Source: Synergistaceae bacterium (GTDB lineage Bacteria > Synergistota > Synergistia > Synergistales > Aminobacteriaceae). From it: DNA of 16,593 bases. The stretch's first letter is position 1, and the number at the start of each line of letters is the position of its first letter. Positions 1-7,671 of the stretch are shown piece by piece. The position numbers were made by a program, and so were the translations under genes. The notes under the pieces are model-generated. The model searched no databases. It was not told where the DNA came from and saw nothing but the letters and a program-made list of their open reading frames with translations. Where the stretch lies: positions 1 to 16,593 of the forward strand of contig WRKN01000035.1 of NCBI GenBank assembly GCA_009778055.1, given 5' to 3'.

Positions 1-726
1 TGGAGTTATTACCGTACCGATCAGCACAGCGGCGGCGTACGCGAGAAAGTCACCCATACCGAACAGACGCGCCGCAAACAGGTTGATCAGGAACAAGACG
101 CCAAACACCCTTAACGAGATTTTAGCGATTGGCACAAATTCCATTGGAGCCAATACCAATCTATCCCATATGGTAAATTTCACGGTGCGCATTTCTTTTG
201 TGGCCTTGTAACCGGAGGCGATAAATTTTTTGATGTCTTTTGCTCGCACCGGACCGTAGATGACCGAAAATCCCGTAAATTTCTCTACTTCGTGAGCACT
301 CACGCCGGGCGCGCCAAGCTGCGGCAAAATCAGTTTTCTGTGTGCCATGATCTCAGAAAGTCCCGTGACGTCAATACGGTTTATCAGTTCTTCGGTGCCG
401 AAAGTTCCCTTACCTGCCGCGCACCAGACATTGATACCTTTGGTGTCGAGTATCAGGAGCCAACAGTTTAAGCCGGAAAGATTTTTCCGCAGCGTGTCAA
501 ACGTCAGCTTGTAATTTGCGCTGACCAAAACCGAGGAATCACCGTCAGGTTCCCCCACAGCATAAAGACCCGGCTCAATCATATAATTCATGCGTCCGAT
601 GCCCCAACGAACTTTCCACGCGCCTATAACGTCTTTGAGCGAAAGTGACGTTGAAATTATAGGCACGTTATCCGCGACACTGGCAGAACAGCAGCTATTT
701 TGCGTACAGCAACAACTCTGGCTCAT
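1..726 (-). CDS. hgcA: HgcA, corrinoid protein for mercury methylation (3' end outside window)
   Basis: The frame is open from the ATG at 726 down to base 1: 242 codons without a stop, cut by the window edge. Seen: a corrinoid iron-sulfur protein-like domain at about residues 25-175 with NVWCAAGK at 99-106, where Cys102 is the expected cobalt ligand of the cap helix, followed by GTFGT. From about residue 200 there are hydrophobic stretches that begin the membrane domain. Established: NVWCAAGK plus a C-terminal membrane domain separates HgcA from the acetyl-CoA-pathway corrinoid proteins. HgcA with the ferredoxin HgcB methylates Hg(II) at the inner membrane. Full HgcA proteins are longer, so roughly the last 100 residues and hgcB should lie left of base 1. 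The ribosome binding site AGAGGGA (733-739) supports the start. Odd: five cysteines at residues 5-7 and 12-13. Non-mercury corrinoid function is the main alternative and is unlikely. Confidence 0.93.
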   Translation of the reverse strand, partial: MSQSCCCTQNSCCSASVADNVPIISTSLSLKDVIGAWKVRWGIGRMNYMIEPGLYAVGEPDGDSSVLVSANYKLTFDTLRKNLSGLNCWLLILDTKGINVWCAAGKGTFGTEELINRIDVTGLSEIMAHRKLILPQLGAPGVSAHEVEKFTGFSVIYGPVRAKDIKKFIASGYKATKEMRTVKFTIWDRLVLAPMEFVPIAKISLRVFGVLFLINLFAARLFGMGDFLAYAAAVLIGTVITP

Positions 727-779
727 TTGCAGTCCCTCTTTGTTGGTAAATTTCCCCACCGTGCAGGGATTTCTGATAT

Positions 780-811
780 ATCATATCTCTTAACAGAGCT
801 ATCTTTGTCAA
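780..811 (-). promoter_or_regulatory. Possible hgcA promoter
   Basis: On the minus strand a consensus TTGACA (806-811) lies upstream of hgcA. The best -10-like hexamers are TATGAT (780-785, spacer 20) or GATATG (782-787, spacer 18), neither ideal. This would give a leader of about 50 bases before the hgcA ribosome binding site at 733-739. I see no recognisable ArsR-type operator. Confidence 0.3.
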
Positions 812-841
812 AAATGCTCATGTCATCAGGAGGAATTTCAA

Positions 842-916
842 ATGTGTTTTATCACAAACGAGGCTATGATTCCAGCTATCGAACAGTTTTCTACCAAACT
901 GAGGAAGGCTTCGTAG
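842..916 (+). CDS. 24-codon leader ORF in frame with the helicase gene
   Basis: The ATG at 842 follows a strong ribosome binding site, AGGAGGA (about 828-834). It opens a 24-residue peptide, beginning MCFITNEAMI, that ends with TAG at 914-916. The reading frame is the same as that of the helicase starting at 929, with only four sense codons between the stop and that ATG. The helicase ATG itself has no visible ribosome binding site. It may be a leader peptide coupled to the helicase, or the original N-terminus cut off by a nonsense mutation. No function is recognised for the peptide. Confidence 0.4.
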   Translation: MCFITNEAMIPAIEQFSTKLRKAS

Positions 917-928
917 CAACACAAGTCA

Positions 929-3448
929 ATGTTTAACGAGCGTGAACGCCTTCAGGAAGAACTGAGCGTAATTGAAGCCGAGTTGCATCGATTAGAAAAA
1001 TCTAAACAAGAACTGCTTCGGCGACGAGAAAGTTTCGCTCAAGCACTCCGCGAAGAAGAGAAAGCGTCTCTTTCTTCAAAAGTTCTTTTTCAGACAGCCG
1101 CCATAACGAAACATTCTTCTCCCGCAGAGAAAATTTCTCTTTTTGGCTCCTTGTTTCGTGGACGTGAAGACGTTTTCCCGCGACGCTTCGAGAATATTAA
1201 AAAAGGCAAATCCGGTTATCCGCCGGCTTGCCAAAATGAATGGAAGCCTGGGGTATGTTTCAAGCCAAAAGTGAAATGCGGCGTCTGCAAAGCAAGAGCT
1301 TTTATTCCCGTAACGCCGGAGATTTTCGACGCCCATTTGCGCGGACACCTGCAAGGAGAAAACGCAGACAAGGATTTTACGATGGGGGTCTATCCCATGC
1401 TTCTCGACGAAACCTGCTCTTTTCTGGCCGTCGATTTCGATAAAGATTTGTGGAAAGAAGACGCTTTAGCCTACCTTGATACCTGCGGACGCCATAACGT
1501 GCCGGCTTACCTTGAGCGATCCCGCTCAGGGAACGGAGGACACGTTTGGATATTTTTTGATCAACCTGTTCCGGCAAAAGTAGCCCGCCAAATGGGAACA
1601 TTTCTCTTGACGGAAACAATGGAACGATACTCGAACCTCAGCTTCGGCTCCTATGATCGTTTTTTCCCGAACCAGGATACCCTGCCGCACGGAGGATTCG
1701 GCAACCTAATCGCCCTACCACTCCAAAAGCGACCGAGAGCGAATGGAAACAGCCTTTTTATGGACCTCGCTACTTTTGAACCGTGGGAAGATCAATGGGC
1801 GGCCCTCGCATCCTTCCGCAGAATGCCGCTTTTCGACGTAGAGACCATCGTAACGGACGCGGAGCGATCCGGGAGCGTTCTTGGCGTGAGAATTGTGGAA
1901 CCGGAGGATGAATTGGAGCGAGAACGTCCCTGGGACATCAGCCCTTCCTACAATCATCTGCAACGCCCCATTCAAGGAACTCTTCCCGAGAGAATGACCC
2001 TGACTCTCAGCGATGGCGTTTACATCGAAAAGAAAGAACTGACTCCGCCTCTGCGAAACAGGTTAATTCGTGTAGCTGCATTCCAAAATCCCGAGTTCTA
2101 CAAAAACCAAGCCATGCGCTTGCCCACTTGGGATAAAGCGAGGATCATCTCCTGCTGTCGGGAGTTTCCCAACCACTTACTTTTGCCGAGAGGGTGCCTG
2201 GAGGATATTCGGCAATTATTAGACGCTCACGATATTGGTATGGATATTCAGGACAAGCGGGTTACAGGGAAACGCCTGCCCGCTAAAGGTTTCAAATTTG
2301 TAGGAAAACTGCGCCCACAACAGAAGAAAGCCGTGGAAGAATTGATGCGCTTTGATTACGGCGTCCTGAACGCCTCCACCGCGTTTGGGAAAACGGTCAT
2401 TGCCGCTTACATCATCGCGAAACGAAAGGTCAATACCCTGATTCTCGTCCATCGAACGCAGCTTCTGGAACAATGGGTCACGCGTTTGTCTACCTTCCTC
2501 GGCTTGGATGCCGAAGCTATAGGCCGCATTGGCGGCGGAAAAAGAAAAATCACTGGAAATATCGACGTGGCAATGATTCAGAGCCTTCATACAAAAAGGC
2601 AGGTTGATGATATTGTCGCAGATTACGGTCAGGTCATCGTAGACGAGTGCCATCATTTGGCCGCGACCAGTTTCGAGACGGTAATAAGCCGGAGCAAGGC
2701 CAAACATGTTCTGGGGCTTTCGGCAACGGTCGCGCGGCAGGACGGGCATCATCCAGTCATCTTCATGCAGTGCGGCCCCGTCCGCTACAAGGTAGATGAT
2801 CGCCAGCAGGCAAAAGAGCGGCCTTTTTCTCATCGCGTACTCATTTGTCGGACGAATTTTGTCCTACCGGTAGAGCTTACGTCAAACGAAAGTCTAAAAA
2901 TATACGACCTCTACAGAGCGCTTTCAGAGGATGACGGTCGTAACGCCATGATTGCCTCCGACGTGTTGAGTACGGTAGAACAAGGACGAAACCCTGTGGC
3001 CATCACTGAACGAACGGATCATCTGGAACGCCTGTCGGGACTCCTGAAGCCTCATGTACAGCATCTCATCACCTTGCGAGGAGGAATGGGAGCCAAACAG
3101 CGCCATGAGGTCGATTCCTGGCTTAGACAAGTTCCACCGAATGAACCGCGTGTTATCATCGCGACAGGAAAGTACCTTGGAGAAGGCTACGACGACGCGC
3201 GATTGGATACGCTGTTCCTCTGTCTTCCTATTTCTTGGAAAGGCACGATAGCTCAGTACGCGGGGCGTCTGCATCGCCTGAACGACATGAAAAAAGAGGT
3301 CGTCATTTACGATTATCTTGACGACAAAATTCCTATGTTGCTGAAGATGTTCGGAAAACGGCAACGGGGATACCGAGCGATAGGATACGATATCAGGGAG
3401 CGCGACGATACGGAGATTCTCACCGGGAAGTTGGATCTTGAGGAATAG
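929..3448 (+). CDS. TOTE-type archaeo-eukaryotic primase-superfamily II helicase fusion
   Basis: Seen, in order: an N-terminal coiled coil (about residues 3-45, Glu/Lys/Leu-rich); a cysteine cluster at 101, 110, 117 and 120 that could bind zinc; an AEP primase-polymerase domain with the metal-binding VDFDK motif (Asp169, Asp171) and GGHVWIFF (His205); then a complete SF2 helicase with AFGKT Walker A (485-489), DECHH (572-576), LGLSAT, and a C-terminal lobe with GEGYD and the AGRLHR arginine-finger region. Established: this architecture is the AEP-helicase of 'TOTE conflict' systems, annotated as DEAD/DEAH helicase and thought to act in DNA-based conflict or defence. The length fits the family. 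It stands alone here, with no nuclease or other effector gene beside it. Odd: there is no Shine-Dalgarno at its ATG, and an in-frame leader ORF with TAG lies just upstream. The biochemical role in this organism is unknown. Confidence 0.88.
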   Translation: MFNERERLQEELSVIEAELHRLEKSKQELLRRRESFAQALREEEKASLSSKVLFQTAAITKHSSPAEKISLFGSLFRGREDVFPRRFENIKKGKSGYPPACQNEWKPGVCFKPKVKCGVCKARAFIPVTPEIFDAHLRGHLQGENADKDFTMGVYPMLLDETCSFLAVDFDKDLWKEDALAYLDTCGRHNVPAYLERSRSGNGGHVWIFFDQPVPAKVARQMGTFLLTETMERYSNLSFGSYDRFFPNQDTLPHGGFGNLIALPLQKRPRANGNSLFMDLATFEPWEDQWAALASFRRMPLFDVETIVTDAERSGSVLGVRIVEPEDELERERPWDISPSYNHLQRPIQGTLPERMTLTLSDGVYIEKKELTPPLRNRLIRVAAFQNPEFYKNQAMRLPTWDKARIISCCREFPNHLLLPRGCLEDIRQLLDAHDIGMDIQDKRVTGKRLPAKGFKFVGKLRPQQKKAVEELMRFDYGVLNASTAFGKTVIAAYIIAKRKVNTLILVHRTQLLEQWVTRLSTFLGLDAEAIGRIGGGKRKITGNIDVAMIQSLHTKRQVDDIVADYGQVIVDECHHLAATSFETVISRSKAKHVLGLSATVARQDGHHPVIFMQCGPVRYKVDDRQQAKERPFSHRVLICRTNFVLPVELTSNESLKIYDLYRALSEDDGRNAMIASDVLSTVEQGRNPVAITERTDHLERLSGLLKPHVQHLITLRGGMGAKQRHEVDSWLRQVPPNEPRVIIATGKYLGEGYDDARLDTLFLCLPISWKGTIAQYAGRLHRLNDMKKEVVIYDYLDDKIPMLLKMFGKRQRGYRAIGYDIRERDDTEILTGKLDLEE

Positions 3449-3582
3449 TGAAAACAAGAGAGCCAGCGATGGCGTATGCCGTAGCTTTCAAAAGCAGGAA
3501 TGACGAAAAGGAGATCGATTTTTTATGTACCAAGATGGACTGGTAAATATTTTTCGCGGAGGCCATACGGAGGCCGAACAAG

Positions 3583-3615
3583 AAAAAAGGGCTTAGGGGA
3601 AATCCCTAAACCCTT
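3583..3615 (-). terminator. Intrinsic terminator of tRNA-Ala
   Basis: On the minus strand, an AAGGGTTTAGGG arm (3604-3615) pairs with CCCTAAGCCCTT (3587-3598) with one mismatch. A run of Ts from the A-run at 3583-3588 follows. It lies directly after the tRNA 3' end. Confidence 0.85.
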
Positions 3616-3623
3616 GCTATATC

Positions 3624-3699
<76 letters not shown>

Positions 3700-3719
3700 T
3701 GAATCAATAATGAGCGTTT

Positions 3720-3748
3720 ATTTTATACTCTATAAAAAGCGTTGTCAA
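3720..3748 (-). promoter_or_regulatory. Promoter of tRNA-Ala
   Basis: Minus strand TTGACA (3743-3748), 17-base spacer, TAAAAT (3720-3725). Transcription would begin about 14 bases before the tRNA. The -35 box overlaps the stop codon of the rluD-like gene (3745-3747), so the tRNA can be expressed independently of that operon. Confidence 0.8.
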
Positions 3749-4716
3749 TTGTCTATTGTTGTCCCAAAACCGCTAATGTTTGAAAAAAGGCGGTAATGAT
3801 TATGCGCAACACGCCTCAGTTCCTTGGGCAGACGGCTGGTGAAGCTCAAGGGGCGTCCGGCGGACGGGTGGGTGAAGGACAAACGCCAGGAGTGCAGAAA
3901 CACCCTGTCAAGGTCGTTGACCTCAATGCCGCCGTAGAGCGTGTCGCCTACTAATGGATGCCCGTTCACCGACATGTGTACGCGTATCTGATGCGTGCGC
4001 CCCGTCAGCGGCTTACACAGCACCAGAGAACATCCGTTACCGCTCCATAAAACCCGGTATTCCGTGACCGACGGGCGTCCGCCCTCCACGACTGCCATTT
4101 TCAGCCTGTTTTGCGGAAGCCTCCCTATCGGACCTTCAAGGATTCCCTCCGGTCTGGCAAAATTTCCCTGAGCCAAAGCGATGTATTCTTTTTTCACCCG
4201 ACGCTCGGCAAACGCTTTTTGGAGCAAATTCATGGTCTTTTGTTCGCGCGCCGCCAGCATCAGCCCGGAAGTGACGGCGTCCAGACGGTGGACAACGCCG
4301 TACCGCGCTGCGTCGTCGAACGGCCCCAAGCCGGGATAGCGGAAAAGCAATCCGTGAGCCAGAGTACCTTTCCAGCGCCCCGGCAGCGGGTATACGACCA
4401 GCCCGGCCGGTTTATCCACTACCAACAGGCAGTCGTCTTCGTATACCACCTCGAAGGGTACGTCCTCAGGTTCAAGCTCAAACGCTTCAGGCGAGGGAAT
4501 CGATACGGAAATGCAGATACCGGCAGGGGGTTTGTATGAAGGCTTCAGCGCTTTACCGGGAGGGACAGCGCTTTTAAGCGCCACTCGCCCCTCCCGGATA
4601 AGTTTTTGCGCGAAGGAACGAGTGACGCCCAAATGCCGGGATATAAGGACGTCCAACCTCTGCTCCGCTTCGGCTGAAAAATTTTCTACTTCATTCCCTT
4701 CAATACTTCCGCGCAT
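3745..4716 (-). CDS. rluD: RluA/RluD-family 23S rRNA pseudouridine synthase
   Basis: It converts specific uridines in rRNA to pseudouridine. Seen: an N-terminal S4 RNA-binding domain (about residues 19-60), then the RluA catalytic domain with HRLDAVTSGL, whose Asp146 is the expected catalytic aspartate, and the conserved TGRTHQIRVH and GDTLYGG motifs near the C-terminus. The chosen ATG at 4716 gives 323 residues, normal for RluD. An upstream ATG at 4773 would extend further into ileS and adds nothing family-like. No strong ribosome binding site is visible, and the gene overlaps the ileS 3' end by 31 bases, suggesting translational coupling. The exact target (RluD versus RluC-like) is uncertain. 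Confidence 0.9.
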   Translation of the reverse strand: MRGSIEGNEVENFSAEAEQRLDVLISRHLGVTRSFAQKLIREGRVALKSAVPPGKALKPSYKPPAGICISVSIPSPEAFELEPEDVPFEVVYEDDCLLVVDKPAGLVVYPLPGRWKGTLAHGLLFRYPGLGPFDDAARYGVVHRLDAVTSGLMLAAREQKTMNLLQKAFAERRVKKEYIALAQGNFARPEGILEGPIGRLPQNRLKMAVVEGGRPSVTEYRVLWSGNGCSLVLCKPLTGRTHQIRVHMSVNGHPLVGDTLYGGIEVNDLDRVFLHSWRLSFTHPSAGRPLSFTSRLPKELRRVAHNHYRLFSNISGFGTTIDN

Positions 4717-7484
4717 CGCGGGCACAGTCCGTCCTCGGCCGGAATTTCGGAGTACTTCCAGCATCTGGGGCATTTTACTCCAGGCGTGAATGCCGCGGCT
4801 GCCTCGTAACCGGTGTCCTCGTCCTTTATTTTTTTGTCCATGGTCAGCTCATCCACCCAGTCAAACTTGGACACAATCGCTATATCGGCCATCTCCTGCG
4901 GGGTGAAAATGGACATTACGCCGGAAAGAGCGTCTGTTTTTTTGACCTGCACCCTGGCTTCCAGAGAAGTCCCGATGATTTTGGCAGCCCTTAACTCCTC
5001 CAGAAGGCGGGAAAGCACCCCGCGCAGCCCAAGAATTTTTTCCCATTGCGCGTCGAGCGCCTCGTCAAAGGCGTCGGCGTCCGGCTCGGGAAAATCGGAC
5101 AAAAACACGCTTTCGGGAAGCGCCGGGTCGATTGCGCGCATCTCCTGCCATATCTCCTCCGCCGTGAAGCTCAGGATCGTGGCCAGCATCCGGGTAAGGG
5201 CGGAAAGCGCCTCCCACATGGCGGTCTGCGCGCCGCGCCGTGCCGGGGAGTCCGCCGCCTCGACGTAAAGCCTGTCCTTGTTCACGTCGAGGTAGAACGC
5301 GCTTAACTCGTTCACGCAGAACGAGTGTATCGTATAGGTGGGCAGGTGATACTCGTAGTCCTCGAATCCGTTTTTCGCGCGTTCTATGACGCGGTTCAGC
5401 CTGCCGAGCATCCATCTGTCCATCGGCTGCATCTCGCCCCTGGACACGGAGTGCTTTTGCGGGTCAAAATCGTGCAGGTTCCCCAGCAGGAAGCGCGCGG
5501 TGTTACGGATGCGCCGGTACGTCTCAGAAAGGGCCTTCATGATGGTCTTGGAAATGCGCACGTCGTTGCGGTAGTCCGTGGACGCCACCCACAGGCGCAT
5601 TATGTCCGCGCCGTATTCGTCCACTACCTCCTGAGGATAAACGACGTTCCCCAGGGACTTCGACATCTTGCGCCCCTCCCCGTCCAGAATGAAGCCGTGG
5701 GTAAGTACCTGCTTATACGGCGCTTTATCCTTCACCGCTACTGCCGTGAGCAGCGAGGACTGGAACCATCCCCTGTGCTGATCGCTGCCCTCCAGGTACA
5801 GTTCGGTCGGCCACTCGTGCCCCTCCCACTTGTTGAGCACGGCGAAGTGGGACGTGCCGGAGTCAAACCACACGTCTATTATCTCGCTGTTTTTGGAAAC
5901 GCTTTGCGAGCCGCACGCTTCGCACACGGCCAAGTCGCCGAAAAGTACCTCGGGAGTCTTTTCTTTGTCCCACCATATCGAGCAGCCGTCCGGCGCGTCC
6001 TTGACCTTCTCCGCGAAGCGGCGTATGCGCGAGGCGGTCAGGGTGTGACGCCCGCAGTCGGCGCATTTCATGGACGGAATCGGCACGCCCCACACCCTCT
6101 GGCGGCTTATGCACCAGTCGGATCGGTCGCGAACCATGTTGTAAATTCGGTCACGGCCCCATTCCGGTATCCAGCGCACCTCGCTTTCTATTATTTCGAG
6201 CGCCCTGTCCCTGAACTTAGACACCGATATGAACCACTGTTCCGTGGCCCGGAATATGACGGGCTTTTTGCAGCGCCAGCAATGTGGGTAGCTGTGCATG
6301 ATTTCGCCGCTGCTCAGAAGGCGTCCGCGCTCTTTTATAATCTCCAGGGCTTTTTTGCCGCCGGACTCTATGTCCATGCCGCCGACAAGCGCGACGTTTT
6401 TAAAATATACCCCCGCGTCGTCCACCGGGTTGTATATGTCAATGCCGTATTTTATTCCGCTCTCGAAGTCCTCCGTGCCGTGCCCCGGAGCCGTATGCAC
6501 ACAACCGGTTCCGGATTCCAGCAGGACGTAATCCGCCAGTATCAGGGGGATTTGCCGGTCGTCGTAAAATGGATGTATCGAAATCAGGCCCTCCAGTTCG
6601 GCCCCTTTGACTTTGAACAAAGGCTCGCCGAAAGGCATACCGGTTGACTTCTCCACAGACTCCTTGAGTCCGGCAGCGAACAAATAAACCTTGCCGCCCG
6701 CCTCGTAAAAGCCGTACTCGTACTGCGGGTGCAGAGCAACGGCCATGCTGCCCGCCAGAGTCCAAGGCGTCGTCGTCCATATGACCACGTACACGTCCAT
6801 GCCGGCGAGCGCGGGATATTTCTCCGCCACGCCCGGCATGGGATAGGCCACGTTAACTGATGGAGACGACTCGTCCCAATACTCGATTTCGCCGGTCGCC
6901 AGGGCCGTCTGGCAGTCCACGCACCAGTGCACGGGCTTCCGCCCCCGATACACCAGTCCTTTGTCCGCCATGTCCGCAAAGACGTTCAACTCAACCGCCT
7001 CGTACTCCGGCTTCAGGGTCACGTAAGGGTCGCCCCATTCTCCGAACACTCCCAGGCGCTGGAACTCTTCCGCCTGAACACCGATGTATTTGTAAGCGAA
7101 ATCGGTGCATTTTTGCCGGAGCACCACCGGGTCTGCGGCCTCCACTGACATTTTTTCGTCCTTCAGGACGCGAAGCTCAATTGGCAGGCCGTGGGTGTCA
7201 TAACCCGGGACAAACGGGGAATACCGCCCGCTCAACAGCTTGAACTTAGGTATGAAGTCCTTCAGAATCTTGTTGAAAGCGGTTCCTATGTGAATGTTGG
7301 CGTTGGCGTAGGGCGGGCCGTCGTGGAGAATGAATTTTTCCGCGCCCTCGCGCCGTTTCAGCGCCTTGTGGTATATGTCTTTTTCCTGCCAGAACTTCAA
7401 AAATTCCGGCTCACGCTTCGCTAGGCCGGCTTTCATCGGAAAGTTCGTGACGGGAAGGTTCAATGTCTCTTTGTAGTCTTTCAT
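4686..7484 (-). CDS. ileS: Isoleucyl-tRNA synthetase
   Basis: It charges tRNA-Ile with isoleucine in the cytoplasm. Seen: the class I signature as HIGT at residues 65-68 after GPPYANANI; a large CP1 editing domain with TTPWTLAGSM; KMSKS at 606-610; an anticodon-binding region; and a C-terminal zinc ribbon with Cys905, 908, 921 and 924. The 932 residues and the C-terminal zinc site fit the ordinary bacterial type. The start ATG at 7484 follows AGGGGAG about 9 bases upstream and the MKDYKETLNLP beginning is typical. It is first in a leftward pair with the rluD-like gene. No T-box leader (no GGTGGNACCGCG-type element) is visible in the short upstream region. Confidence 0.98.
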   Translation of the reverse strand: MKDYKETLNLPVTNFPMKAGLAKREPEFLKFWQEKDIYHKALKRREGAEKFILHDGPPYANANIHIGTAFNKILKDFIPKFKLLSGRYSPFVPGYDTHGLPIELRVLKDEKMSVEAADPVVLRQKCTDFAYKYIGVQAEEFQRLGVFGEWGDPYVTLKPEYEAVELNVFADMADKGLVYRGRKPVHWCVDCQTALATGEIEYWDESSPSVNVAYPMPGVAEKYPALAGMDVYVVIWTTTPWTLAGSMAVALHPQYEYGFYEAGGKVYLFAAGLKESVEKSTGMPFGEPLFKVKGAELEGLISIHPFYDDRQIPLILADYVLLESGTGCVHTAPGHGTEDFESGIKYGIDIYNPVDDAGVYFKNVALVGGMDIESGGKKALEIIKERGRLLSSGEIMHSYPHCWRCKKPVIFRATEQWFISVSKFRDRALEIIESEVRWIPEWGRDRIYNMVRDRSDWCISRQRVWGVPIPSMKCADCGRHTLTASRIRRFAEKVKDAPDGCSIWWDKEKTPEVLFGDLAVCEACGSQSVSKNSEIIDVWFDSGTSHFAVLNKWEGHEWPTELYLEGSDQHRGWFQSSLLTAVAVKDKAPYKQVLTHGFILDGEGRKMSKSLGNVVYPQEVVDEYGADIMRLWVASTDYRNDVRISKTIMKALSETYRRIRNTARFLLGNLHDFDPQKHSVSRGEMQPMDRWMLGRLNRVIERAKNGFEDYEYHLPTYTIHSFCVNELSAFYLDVNKDRLYVEAADSPARRGAQTAMWEALSALTRMLATILSFTAEEIWQEMRAIDPALPESVFLSDFPEPDADAFDEALDAQWEKILGLRGVLSRLLEELRAAKIIGTSLEARVQVKKTDALSGVMSIFTPQEMADIAIVSKFDWVDELTMDKKIKDEDTGYEAAAAFTPGVKCPRCWKYSEIPAEDGLCPRCAEVLKGMK

Positions 7485-7526
7485 CTTATAACGCTCCCCT
7501 CGGCTTGTTACACGCTTAACTAAGGA

Positions 7527-7555
7527 ATACTACCATAAGAGACCCCTGATTTGAA
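7527..7555 (-). promoter_or_regulatory. Possible ileS promoter
   Basis: Minus strand TTCAAA (7550-7555), 17-base spacer, TAGTAT (7527-7532). Each hexamer matches consensus at four of six positions. It would give a leader of about 35 bases. Confidence 0.35.
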
Positions 7556-7575
7556 TACGGGCGCAAATTTCATAG

Positions 7576-7604
7576 TTGAAAAAACGCCCCTTATATCGGA
7601 TAAT
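7576..7604 (+). promoter_or_regulatory. Probable speE promoter
   Basis: TTGAAA (7576-7581), exactly 17 bases, then GATAAT (7599-7604), five of six matches in each box. The start site would be near 7611, leaving a leader of roughly 57 bases that carries two ribosome binding sites. Confidence 0.65.
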
Positions 7605-7647
7605 AACGTCTTGTTTGACGATCCGAGCCTTAAAGGGGAGGAATTTT

Positions 7648-7671
7648 TTGAGAACGGAGGCGGTTTTATGA
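7648..7671 (+). CDS. Possible 7-codon upstream ORF overlapping speE start
   Basis: A TTG at 7648 stands 6 bases after a strong GGGGAGG (7635-7641). It would encode LRTEAVL (fMet-initiated) and stop at TGA 7669-7671, which overlaps the speE ATG (7668-7670) as ATGA. The arrangement resembles a translationally coupled leader peptide, but an ORF this short can arise by chance. Confidence 0.25.
   Translation: MRTEAVL

Noticed and set aside
2219..2833. 204-residue leftward ORF inside the helicase gene
   Set aside because: It is the complement of conserved helicase motifs and has no family features.
3469..3546. 25-codon ORF starting MAYAVAFKSR after the helicase, and a 23-codon ORF at 3525-3596
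   Set aside because: Short, overlapping in different frames, weak ribosome binding sites or spacing, and no recognisable family. They may be gene remnants, but nothing supports translation.
5325..6647. 440-residue rightward ORF opposite ileS
   Set aside because: Antisense to a fully conserved isoleucyl-tRNA synthetase in GC-rich DNA, with composition of a shadow frame and no domain.
7485..7560. T-box or other tRNA-sensing leader before ileS
   Set aside because: The space to the divergent speE promoter is under 100 bases and no T-box element, specifier stem or terminator is visible.
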